A stretch of 64,000 nt of DNA. It comes from Desulfosporosinus sp049943955. GTDB taxonomy: Bacteria; Bacillota; Desulfitobacteriia; Desulfitobacteriales; Desulfitobacteriaceae. Below the pieces are notes generated by a model, which saw nothing but the letters and a program-made list of their open reading frames with translations, had not been told where the DNA came from and ran no database searches. The translations under genes were made by a program, and so were the position numbers. The DNA is taken from the NCBI RefSeq assembly GCF_049943955.1, contig NZ_JBNFTW010000002.1, positions 1-64,000 of the forward strand, in the 5' to 3' direction. This document shows positions 27,515 through 35,220 of the stretch, piece by piece. The number at the start of each line of letters is the position of its first letter. The stretch's first letter is position 1.

Positions 27515-28952
27515 TCGTTATGAAATGGTTTGTGGTTTAGAAGTTCACGTTGAACTTCAAACGAAAACAAAAATATTCTGTGGTTGTACAACGGAGTTTG
27601 GGGGAGAACAAAATACCCATGTCTGCCCTGTTTGTTTAGGGATGCCGGGGACGCTTCCGGTCTTAAACCGAGAAGTTGTCAATTATGCTATTCGAGCAGG
27701 TTTAGCTTTAAACTGTGAAATTGCCGATTTTTCCAAGTTTGACCGCAAGAACTACTACTATCCGGATTTGACGAAAAACTACCAGACATCCCAATTTGAT
27801 CTGCCGATTTGTAAAAATGGCGGTTTGGAAATTGAAGTTGATGGAGTGAAAAAGTGGATAGGAATTACCCGGGCTCATATGGAAGAAGACGCCGGGAAAC
27901 TTGTCCACAGCGGGGAAACCATCACAACCTCAGATGCCTCGTCCGTCGATTATAACCGTGCAGGAGTTCCTCTTTTGGAGATCGTTTCTGAACCTGACTT
28001 GCGTTCGATTCCGGAAGTTTTAGCCTATCTGGAACAATTGGTTCAAATCCTGGAGTACACAGGCGTTTCCGACTGCCGTATGGAACAAGGTTCGGTCCGT
28101 TTCGATGTTAATGTCTCTTTGAGGCCAATTGGTTCAGCGACCTTTGGAACCCGAACGGAGACTAAAAACCTTAATTCTTTCAGTTCCGTCCGGCGCTGTA
28201 TGGAATATGAAGTTGCCCGACAGGCCCGTGCCCTTGATGACGGGGAAGAAGTGGTTCAGGAAACTCGGACTTGGGATGAAGGACGGGGGATTACCTTGGC
28301 CTTGCGGTCCAAAGAAGAGGCTCATGATTACCGTTATTTCCCTGAGCCGGATCTCGTTCCGTTAGTCATTGACCGGCAGTGGGTGGAAGAGATTCGCACA
28401 ACCTTGCCGGAACTTCCGCGGGAACGTCGGAACCGCTTGCAAGAGTTAGGGTTATCAGCTTATGATGCGGCAGTAGTCACTCAAACTAAAGCCATGGCCG
28501 ATTATTTTGACCAGGGCTTAGCCCAAGGTGCAGAGGCTAAGAGCTTAGCAAATTGGGTTATGGGGGATTTGACACGCTTGCTGAACAGCAATCAATGCCA
28601 AATTGCGGATTCGCCTGTTTCGGCCCAACAGTTGGTGGCATTGATTAAGCTCATTGATAAGGGAACCCTGAGCGGCAAAATTGCAAAATCCGTCTTAGAA
28701 GAAATGTATGCTTCCGGCAAGGATGCCGAACAGATTGTCAAGGAGAAAGGGCTTGCCCAAATTAGCGATGAAGGCGCGCTGCTGGGAATCATCGACGGGG
28801 TAATCGCTGCTAATCCCCAATCTGTTGAAGATTATCATGCTGGAAAAGAGCGGGCCATCGGGTTCTTAGTCGGTCAGATTATGAAAGCAACAAAAGGACA
28901 AGCAAATCCGGGCCTGGTTAATCAGCTGCTTAAAAAGAAGCTGTCAGACTAA
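27501..28952 (+). CDS. gatB: Asp/Glu-tRNA amidotransferase subunit B
   Basis: Kinase and transamidation subunit of GatCAB that binds the mischarged tRNA. Signature VCGLEVHVELQT lies at the N-terminus and the zinc-type cysteines CGC, CPVCLGMPG follow. The conserved KNYYYPDLTKNYQ and a C-terminal YqeY-like tail domain are present. GTG 27501 has GGGGAGG 9 bp upstream; TTG 27495 is an alternative. It is the last gene of the operon. A terminator lies about 100 bp downstream. Confidence 0.95.
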   Translation: MVVADRYEMVCGLEVHVELQTKTKIFCGCTTEFGGEQNTHVCPVCLGMPGTLPVLNREVVNYAIRAGLALNCEIADFSKFDRKNYYYPDLTKNYQTSQFDLPICKNGGLEIEVDGVKKWIGITRAHMEEDAGKLVHSGETITTSDASSVDYNRAGVPLLEIVSEPDLRSIPEVLAYLEQLVQILEYTGVSDCRMEQGSVRFDVNVSLRPIGSATFGTRTETKNLNSFSSVRRCMEYEVARQARALDDGEEVVQETRTWDEGRGITLALRSKEEAHDYRYFPEPDLVPLVIDRQWVEEIRTTLPELPRERRNRLQELGLSAYDAAVVTQTKAMADYFDQGLAQGAEAKSLANWVMGDLTRLLNSNQCQIADSPVSAQQLVALIKLIDKGTLSGKIAKSVLEEMYASGKDAEQIVKEKGLAQISDEGALLGIIDGVIAANPQSVEDYHAGKERAIGFLVGQIMKATKGQANPGLVNQLLKKKLSD

Positions 28953-29002
28953 TATGCTTTTTAAATAATAGATAGGTTTGAAGTTTAATCACCTTCAATA
29001 AA

Positions 29003-29042
29003 AATGGTTTTGACTTGTTCATAATGGTTTTATCTTGTTCTT
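29003..29042. repeat. Imperfect 20-bp tandem direct repeat
   Basis: Two adjacent copies, 29003-29022 and 29023-29042, share AATGGTTTT and TTGTTC and match at 17 of 20 bases. It sits between gatB and its terminator. It could be a protein-binding site or a chance duplication. Confidence 0.45.
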
Positions 29043-29056
29043 CAAATGACGTCAAA

Positions 29057-29100
29057 GGGGAGTTGGCCTATTATTCTTTAAAGTAGGTCAACTCCTCTTA
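29057..29100 (+). terminator. Terminator of gatCAB
   Basis: GGGGAGTTGGCCTA (29057-29070) pairs with TAGGTCAACTCCTC (29084-29097) with two G-T pairs, followed by a short TTA. The rest of the 412-bp gap to 29365 is very AT-rich and holds the promoter of the next gene. GTATACAATATAC (29246-29258) is a small palindrome in it. Confidence 0.65.
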
Positions 29101-29364
29101 ACTTAAGGATGAAATAAATCTTAAAAACTATGTCATATTTTATCTTAGATAAGATAATGATAAGAAAATAAGAAAAATAGGTAATTAAAAATATAAAATA
29201 TTGAAAAAAGTTAAATTTAAATTCTCTATCAATTAATTCGTAAAGTATACAATATACGCATTTTGTTCTTCTTCAAAGTTAAGAGGTATTATGCTAGTAT
29301 AGAGAATAAATATTGACTGCGTAGTATAGCATATTTTCAAGTTGAAGAAGAGGAGTGTGTCCAA

Positions 29365-30495
29365 TTGAGACATTTAACGATTGTAGATACAACGTTACGG
29401 GATGGGGAGCAAACGGCGGGAGTCGTTTTTTCCAATCAAGAGAAATTGCGCATTGCTCGTTTACTCGATGAGGTTGGTGTGCATCAAATTGAAGCAGGGG
29501 TCGCTGTCATGGGAGGGGATGAAAAGAAGGCTATCAGCGAGATAACAAAACTTGGCTTGAAAGCAAGTATCATGGGTTGGAATCGAGCGGTAATTTCAGA
29601 TATTGAAACATCTCTTGCCTGTGGTGTTGATGCAGTTGCCATTTCAATTTCTACTTCCGATATTCACATTGAACATAAACTTAAGACGACTCGCGAAGAT
29701 GTTCTCGAGCGGATGATTAAGGCGACAGAATTTGCCAAACGAGAAGGGGTGTATATTTCTGTCAACGCTGAAGATGCTTCTCGTTCCAGTATGGATTTCC
29801 TTGTTCAATTTGCTAAAGAAGCCAAAAAAGCGGGTGCTGATCGCCTGCGTTATTGTGACACCGTTGGAATCCTTGATCCCTTCACCACCTACGATAATAT
29901 AAAAACGTTAATCGAAAAAGCAGGAATCGATGTTGAAATGCATACCCACGATGATTTCGGTATGGCTACAGCCAATGCTTTAGCAGGTGTTAAGGCTGGT
30001 GCTTCTCACGTTGGAGTGACTGTTAACGGTTTAGGTGAACGTGCTGGTAATGCGGCTTTAGAAGAAGTGGTTATGGCTCTTAAGTTCTTGCTGGACACTG
30101 ATTTAAGCTTTGTTACCGAACGCTTTGTCGAACTTTCTGAATATGTTGCTCGTGCTTCAGGCCGCATGCTTCCTCCCTGGAAATCTATTGTGGGAAGCAA
30201 CATGTTTGCTCATGAATCAGGAATCCACGCTGATGGTGCCTTAAAGAATCCTCGAACTTACGAAGCGTTTAGTCCGGAAGATGTCGGGCTGGAGCGTCAG
30301 ATTGTTATTGGCAAACACTCTGGAACTGCTTCGATTAAAGCCAAATTCAAAGAATATGGCAAAGAAATCACTGAAGCAGAAGCCGTGGTAATGCTTGAAA
30401 AAGTACGTGCTCTGGCAGTCGATATGAAACGTTCCTTGTTTGACAAAGAGTTGGTTTATATTTACGGGGATATATTAAAACAAAAAAAGCAATAA
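29365..30495 (+). CDS. Homocitrate synthase-like enzyme (NifV/AksA family); possibly a Re-citrate synthase
   Basis: A DRE-TIM metallolyase that condenses acetyl-CoA with a 2-oxo acid. Catalytic DTTLRDGEQTAG lies at residue 8, the metal-binding HTHDDFGMATAN near 192 and the C-terminal GKHSGT near 315. At 376 residues it lacks the long regulatory domain of LeuA, as in NifV. No nitrogenase genes are nearby. The next gene is an isocitrate-type dehydrogenase, so the product could be citrate (Re-type synthase, as known from relatives in clostridia) or homocitrate. The start is TTG 29365, with AGAGGAG upstream. A terminator hairpin separates it from the dehydrogenase. Confidence 0.85.
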   Translation: MRHLTIVDTTLRDGEQTAGVVFSNQEKLRIARLLDEVGVHQIEAGVAVMGGDEKKAISEITKLGLKASIMGWNRAVISDIETSLACGVDAVAISISTSDIHIEHKLKTTREDVLERMIKATEFAKREGVYISVNAEDASRSSMDFLVQFAKEAKKAGADRLRYCDTVGILDPFTTYDNIKTLIEKAGIDVEMHTHDDFGMATANALAGVKAGASHVGVTVNGLGERAGNAALEEVVMALKFLLDTDLSFVTERFVELSEYVARASGRMLPPWKSIVGSNMFAHESGIHADGALKNPRTYEAFSPEDVGLERQIVIGKHSGTASIKAKFKEYGKEITEAEAVVMLEKVRALAVDMKRSLFDKELVYIYGDILKQKKQ

Positions 30496-30514
30496 TCCTA
30501 AGACTAAGTTCACA

Positions 30515-30540
30515 AGGCGGCGAGTAAGCCGCCTCTTTAG
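30515..30540 (+). terminator. Short terminator or attenuator between synthase and dehydrogenase
   Basis: AGGCGGC (30515-30521) pairs with GCCGCCT (30528-30534), followed by CTTTAG. The T-tract is weak, so some read-through into the dehydrogenase gene is likely. Confidence 0.6.
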
Positions 30541-30577
30541 ACGCTAGTTTTTCCTCAAGAGAAGGGAGTATTATTCA

Positions 30578-31582
30578 ATGACAGTTAAGGTGACATTAAT
30601 TCCTGGTGATGGGATAGGACCTGAGGTTAGTGCGGCTACCCAGAAAGTTATTATGGCGAGTCAGGCCCCCTTGGAATGGGAAGTTGTTGAAGCAGGAGAG
30701 GCCTGTATTGCCAAATATGGAACCCCTTTGCCGGAGCAAGTCTTGGAGACAATTCGCCGCAATAAGGTTGCCATCAAGGGGCCGATCACTACTCCCGTTG
30801 GCAAGGGATTTCGCAGTGTCAATGTATCCCTGCGGCAGCAGTTACAGCTTTTTGCCAACGTGCGTCATTTGCGGAATCTGCCGAATGTGCCCTCAAAATA
30901 TCAAGATGTTGATATCGTAGTTGTTCGCGAAAATACTGAGGACCTCTACGCCGGAATTGAGCATAACGTTGGAAATCAGGCTGCGGAGTCAATCAAAGTA
31001 ATTACCCGCGAAGCATCTGAGCGAATTGGCAGGTATGCTTTTGAACTTGCCCGGCGGGAAGGACGAAAACGTGTGACAATTGTCCATAAGGCTAACATCA
31101 TGAAGCTGAGTGATGGGCTTTTCTTGGAAAGTGTCCGTAATGTGGCTAGGGATTTTTCTGATATTGAATGTGAAGATCGAATTGTTGATGCTTTGTGCAT
31201 GAATTTAGTACAAACCCCTGAACAGTTTGATGTACTGGTCCTGCCGAATTTGTACGGTGATATCGTATCCGACCTCGTCGCAGGCTTGGTTGGAGGTTTA
31301 GGAGTTGCCCCGGGAGCAAACATTGGAGAAATGGGGGCTGTTTTTGAAGCTGTTCATGGCAGTGCTCCTCAGATCGCCGGCCAAAATATTGCGAACCCTC
31401 TGGCGATGATTCTTTCAGGGGTTGAAATGCTTAAGTATTTGGGATTTGCTAAGGAAGCTCAGAGGGTTGAAAAAGGCGTATACCATGTTTTAACCCATCG
31501 AGAGTATATCACTCCCGATTTAGGAGGAACGTCTGGAACTCAAGAAATGGCTCTGGCAATTATTGAGAGTATGGAAGCATAA
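30578..31582 (+). CDS. NAD-dependent isocitrate dehydrogenase family protein
   Basis: A beta-decarboxylating dehydrogenase of 334 residues. The substrate loop reads RSVNVSLRQQLQL, with the Ser-x-Asn typical of isocitrate enzymes and not the Glu of isopropylmalate dehydrogenase. NAD preference is suggested by HGSAPQIAGQNIANP. Catalytic Tyr and Lys positions appear in ENTEDLYAGIEH and VHKANIMK, metal ligands in LYGDIVSD. It likely makes 2-oxoglutarate (or 2-oxoadipate if the neighbour makes homocitrate). GAGAAGGGAG supports ATG 30578. No aconitase gene is in the window. A strong terminator follows. Confidence 0.9.
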   Translation: MTVKVTLIPGDGIGPEVSAATQKVIMASQAPLEWEVVEAGEACIAKYGTPLPEQVLETIRRNKVAIKGPITTPVGKGFRSVNVSLRQQLQLFANVRHLRNLPNVPSKYQDVDIVVVRENTEDLYAGIEHNVGNQAAESIKVITREASERIGRYAFELARREGRKRVTIVHKANIMKLSDGLFLESVRNVARDFSDIECEDRIVDALCMNLVQTPEQFDVLVLPNLYGDIVSDLVAGLVGGLGVAPGANIGEMGAVFEAVHGSAPQIAGQNIANPLAMILSGVEMLKYLGFAKEAQRVEKGVYHVLTHREYITPDLGGTSGTQEMALAIIESMEA

Positions 31583-31666
31583 TTATATGTCTGAATTCCT
31601 GAAAAAGCGATCAAAAATGCTTAAATTTTAATATATAGTCTAAAGTTTGACAAAGTTCAACTTATT

Positions 31667-31705
31667 AAAAAGCAGGTTAAGTATTAAAACTTTAACCTGC
31701 TTTTT
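31667..31705 (+). terminator. Terminator of the isocitrate dehydrogenase gene
   Basis: AAAAAGCAGGTTAA (31667-31680) pairs perfectly with TTAACCTGCTTTTT (31692-31705), giving a stem with a built-in T-tract. Confidence 0.9.
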
Positions 31706-31913
31706 GAATAAATGTCAACTTTGATATACATGTATCTATATGTAGACATTGCAAAAAAATGAAGGCTAGTCGGCCTACAATAGAATTTTCAAATTTTACT
31801 GTCAACGAAAGTGGACAGTATTATCTGACAAATCGGAACTTTCAACTAGATATTTCCTGTTTAAAGGCTTGTTGCATACTAAACAAAAGATTCGGAATCA
31901 ATTGAATAGTCAT

Positions 31914-31929
31914 TGGCATAGAAATTGCA
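31914..31929 (+). promoter_or_regulatory. Sigma-54-type (-24/-12) promoter of the CoA-transferase gene
   Basis: TGGCATAGAAATTGCA has the -24 GG and -12 GC with exactly 10 bases between them, close to the TGGCAC-N5-TTGCA consensus. It lies about 87 bp before the CoA-transferase start. The rest of the gap has no gene; ACTGTC-N9-GGACAGT (31799-31820) is a possible activator site upstream. Confidence 0.6.
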
Positions 31930-32015
31930 AAGATAATTCATTACTCTCCAAATTAACTAATTCTTGGACTAAGTAAATGCGGTACTTAGGGCTTTGTTCT
32001 GGGAGCGAGAGATTC

Positions 32016-33371
32016 ATGGAATTAAGTAAGGGGGATGCAGCATTGATTAGGGAAGAGTATCAGAAAAAATGTGTTTCAGCTGATGAAGCAGTAAAAGTGA
32101 TTCGTAGTGGGGATTGGGTGGAATTTGGTTGGGCTGCCAGCATGCCGACTCTGTTAGATGAAGCATTGGCACGGCGCAAAGATGAACTTCATGACGTAAA
32201 TATGCGTGGAGGTGTCATTTTAACTCCAATAGCTTGTGTTGAGAGTGACCCAACTGGAGAACATTTTACCTGGAATAGCTGGCATCTTGGCGGACGTGAA
32301 CGGAAATGGGCTCAGAAAGGTTTAGCTTATTATATACCGCTTAAATATTCAGAAATGCCTCGCTGGATACGTGAAAACTTACAAACAGATGTTGTGGCTA
32401 TTCAAGTAGCCCCGATGGATGAACATGGTTATTTCAGTTTTGGCGTGTCAATTTCACACTATGCTGCTGCGATTGAAAAGGCCCGTAATGTTATCGTTGA
32501 AGTCAACGAAGATATGCCTAAGGTTCATGGCGGTTATGATCACATGGTCCATATTTCTAAAGTGGATTACGTTGTTGAAGGCGGCCACAGAGGTCTTCCG
32601 ATCCTGCCCTCAGCTCCTGCCTCGGATATTGACCGACAGATTGCTTCTTATGTCCTGCCGGAAATTCATGATGGTTCATGCATCCAACTTGGTATTGGCG
32701 GAATGCCGAATGCTTTAGGCCAAATGATTGCCGAGTCAGATCTTAAGGATCTGGGGATTCACACGGAAATGCTGGTTGACGGTTTTGTAGATATGGTGAA
32801 AGCAGGTAAGGTCACGGGAAAATGTAAAAACTTAGACCGTGGCAGAATTGTTTATTCCTTTGCTGCGGGCACTCAGAAACTCTATGACTTCATGCGGGAT
32901 AACCCGTCTTTAGCGGGCTACCCGGTTGACTATTCTAACTTCCCTTTTATAGCGTCTCAAATCGATCAATTTGTTTCAATCAATAGTGCTTTGGAAATCG
33001 ATCTCACAGGTCAAGTTTGTTCTGAATCCGCTGGATCAAGTATGATCAGCGGAGCTGGCGGACAGCTGGATTTTGTGGAAGCAGCTTACCATTCTAAAGG
33101 TGGCAAAAGCTTCATTTGCTTGCCTTCTACCTACAAAGATAAAGAAGGAAACATTCACTCCAGAATCAAAGGTACCATGACTTTGGGTTCTGTAATTACG
33201 GATACGAGACCAACAGTGCAATTCGTCGTCACTGAGTATGGTAAGGTAAACTTAAAAGGACTATCTACTTGGCAACGGGCAGAAGCCCTGATTTCGATTG
33301 CGCATCCTGATTTCCGAGAGGAACTTATAGAAGAGGCCAAGAAGCTTAAAATTTGGAGAAAAAAAGCTTAG
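32016..33371 (+). CDS. Acetyl-CoA hydrolase/transferase family CoA-transferase
   Basis: A family I CoA-transferase resembling butyryl-CoA:acetate and 4-hydroxybutyrate CoA-transferases. It would move CoA between acetate and short-chain acyl groups. The GIGGMPNALG and GAGGQLDFVEAA oxyanion-loop motifs are visible. The conserved Glu in HTEMLVDG (about residue 251) is the likely thioester-forming residue. Length 451 residues, normal. ATG 32016 has GGGAG 10 bp upstream; the frame opens at 31977. It is a single-gene unit with a sigma54-like promoter and its own terminator. The actual acyl substrate cannot be told from sequence. Confidence 0.9.
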   Translation: MELSKGDAALIREEYQKKCVSADEAVKVIRSGDWVEFGWAASMPTLLDEALARRKDELHDVNMRGGVILTPIACVESDPTGEHFTWNSWHLGGRERKWAQKGLAYYIPLKYSEMPRWIRENLQTDVVAIQVAPMDEHGYFSFGVSISHYAAAIEKARNVIVEVNEDMPKVHGGYDHMVHISKVDYVVEGGHRGLPILPSAPASDIDRQIASYVLPEIHDGSCIQLGIGGMPNALGQMIAESDLKDLGIHTEMLVDGFVDMVKAGKVTGKCKNLDRGRIVYSFAAGTQKLYDFMRDNPSLAGYPVDYSNFPFIASQIDQFVSINSALEIDLTGQVCSESAGSSMISGAGGQLDFVEAAYHSKGGKSFICLPSTYKDKEGNIHSRIKGTMTLGSVITDTRPTVQFVVTEYGKVNLKGLSTWQRAEALISIAHPDFREELIEEAKKLKIWRKKA

Positions 33372-33436
33372 GCTCATAAAGTAACCATATCTGCCTTAAA
33401 ACTTGGGTCATAATCAAATTTATCATCCTTAACTAT

Positions 33437-33475
33437 AAGAAGGGGAGTTTCCTAATTCGGGACCCCTTCTTTTCT
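33437..33475 (+). terminator. Terminator of the CoA-transferase gene
   Basis: AAGAAGGGG (33437-33445) pairs perfectly with CCCCTTCTT (33463-33471), followed by TTCTC. Confidence 0.8.
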
Positions 33476-33557
33476 CATCTCTGGACATTAGAGCCGTGAA
33501 CCCTTAGAATTGGAAAAGGAAGGGTTCAAGTATCATGAGATTGAGGTTGACAGTACG

Positions 33558-34274
33558 ATGGCTAATAAAGTTAAAAAGAAAGACTCTCTAATTCCTCCAA
33601 GACGCCCGGTCTGGAACATATGGCAAGGATTATTTTTGATAGCTCTTGTCACGCTTCTTGAATTTCCCCTTGGCTGGTTGGAAACCCCTAAGGATCTCGT
33701 TTCGATACCCGGAGTGTTAAGATTTTTGGGAGTTGGCTTGGGAGATGTCTTCTTATACATTACTGTTATCTGGGTTTTTATGCGCCTTATTCGTCGTCCC
33801 TTTTCAGATTTAGGTTTTGTGAGACCCAGTAAACGTTTTTTACTTTTAGGATTAGGGTCAGGTTTCTTTTTGTTTTTTAGTATTGGTTTATTGGGGAACG
33901 AATTGACTAAAATTTTAGGTATTCCTGCACCACAAAGTTTTGCCCTTGCTGTTAAAGGGGCAAGCTATCCTTGGGAATTCGCTCTCCTCACCTTACTGGG
34001 GGGAGTCATAGCACCAATCAAAGAGGAAATGCTCTTTCGCGGTTTAATTTACCCGCCCCTGCGGGAAGCTAACGGCAAGGGCAGAGGAATAATTCTGACC
34101 GGAATATTTTTTGCCATGTTACATTTTGACCTTATTCGGTTTTTGCCCTTATTTCTGGGAGGAATTGTACTTACATGGTTATATGAACGCTCTTCCAGTA
34201 TATGGCCATCGGTTGTTGCACACGGAACCTGGAATATTTTGATGGCACTTGCCCTTTGGATTCAGCGTTATTAA
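33558..34274 (+). CDS. CPBP-family intramembrane metalloprotease (Abi/CAAX-like)
   Basis: A polytopic membrane protein with about six hydrophobic segments. The putative glutamate-type metalloprotease motifs are visible: APIKEEMLFRG (EExxxR), AMLHFD (FxxxH) and VVAHGTWN (HxxxN). Bacterial relatives act in bacteriocin immunity, protein maturation or unknown roles. The start is uncertain: TTG 33510 lacks a ribosome site, while ATG 33558 has GAGG 11 bp upstream. It is transcribed toward the ABC exporter pair but separated from it by 168 bp. Confidence 0.85.
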   Translation: MANKVKKKDSLIPPRRPVWNIWQGLFLIALVTLLEFPLGWLETPKDLVSIPGVLRFLGVGLGDVFLYITVIWVFMRLIRRPFSDLGFVRPSKRFLLLGLGSGFFLFFSIGLLGNELTKILGIPAPQSFALAVKGASYPWEFALLTLLGGVIAPIKEEMLFRGLIYPPLREANGKGRGIILTGIFFAMLHFDLIRFLPLFLGGIVLTWLYERSSSIWPSVVAHGTWNILMALALWIQRY

Positions 34275-34387
34275 TGATTATTATTTTTTGAATGATTCCT
34301 GGCATAGATGTACGATACTACTTAGGTCAGCTTCGGGGTTGTTTTGTCAGACGCGTTAATCATAAAAATTAAGACAACTTCTTCATT

Positions 34388-34418
34388 TATATTATCTAGA
34401 ACAATATATTATCTAGAA
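34388..34418 (+). repeat. Two direct copies of TATATTATCTAGAA
   Basis: Exact 14-bp direct repeats at 34388-34401 and 34405-34418, 17 bp apart, with a CTAG core in each. They lie 25 bp before the ABC ATPase start and could be a tandem operator for this operon. Confidence 0.55.
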
Positions 34419-34442
34419 AAACCGAGAAGGAGAGTTGTAATT

Positions 34443-35216
34443 GTGGAATCTGTTTTAATCAAGACTCATGGATTGACGAAACGGTATGGGGCGGTGCCTG
34501 TGGTAAAAGGGCTTGATTTAGAAGTTAAAAGCGGTGAAATATTTGGTTTCTTGGGGCCGAATGGTGCCGGGAAAACGACGACTATTAAAATGCTGACCGG
34601 TTTGCTGGACCCTAGTGAAGGAGAGGCTTTGATCTGCAACTACGATATTAGCAAACAGCCGACTCAAGCTAAGTCTTTAATGGCCTACGTGCCTGATCAA
34701 CCTAAATTATATGGTAAGCTTTCAGCACGAGAATTCCTGCACCTTATTTCTGCCCTTTACAGAGTACCTAAGAATGTTGTGAACGAGAGGGCAGAACAGC
34801 TGCTGAATTTGTTCGGACTTCAAGAACGAGCGGATGAATTGCTGGAAGGCTATTCTCATGGCATGCGCCAAAAGGTGGTATTGGCATCAGCTCTTATCCA
34901 TCAGCCCAAGGTAATTCTTCTCGATGAGCCTACTGTTGGTCTTGATCCGGGAAGTGCTCGTTTGCTCAAAGATGTTCTGCAGGAAATGGCTCGACAAGGG
35001 GCTGCTGTTTTTGTATCCACACATATACTGGAGATTGCCGAAAGGATGTGCCATCGTGTTGGCATTCTTAAAGATGGCTCGCTGATTGCTCAAGGCAGTC
35101 CTGAAGAGCTGCGGCAGAACGTAGGACATGAAGGAGAAAGCCTGGAAGATATCTTCTTAGAGCTTACAGGTGGTCATGAAAATGCTGAACTGATTAAGAG
35201 TCTGGGGGAGGGCTAA
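34443..35216 (+). CDS. ABC transporter ATP-binding protein
   Basis: The nucleotide-binding subunit of an ABC-2 type exporter. Walker A is GPNGAGKTTT, the signature YSHGMRQKV, Walker B VILLDEPTVGLD, and the H-loop is in VSTHILE. At 257 residues it is short and single-domain. GTG 34443 is chosen for its AGAAGGAG site; the frame extends to 34344 through non-coding leader. The permease starts 4 bp after the stop, so the two subunits are surely made together. The substrate is unknown. Confidence 0.92.
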   Translation: MESVLIKTHGLTKRYGAVPVVKGLDLEVKSGEIFGFLGPNGAGKTTTIKMLTGLLDPSEGEALICNYDISKQPTQAKSLMAYVPDQPKLYGKLSAREFLHLISALYRVPKNVVNERAEQLLNLFGLQERADELLEGYSHGMRQKVVLASALIHQPKVILLDEPTVGLDPGSARLLKDVLQEMARQGAAVFVSTHILEIAERMCHRVGILKDGSLIAQGSPEELRQNVGHEGESLEDIFLELTGGHENAELIKSLGEG

Positions 35217-35220
35217 AGCT

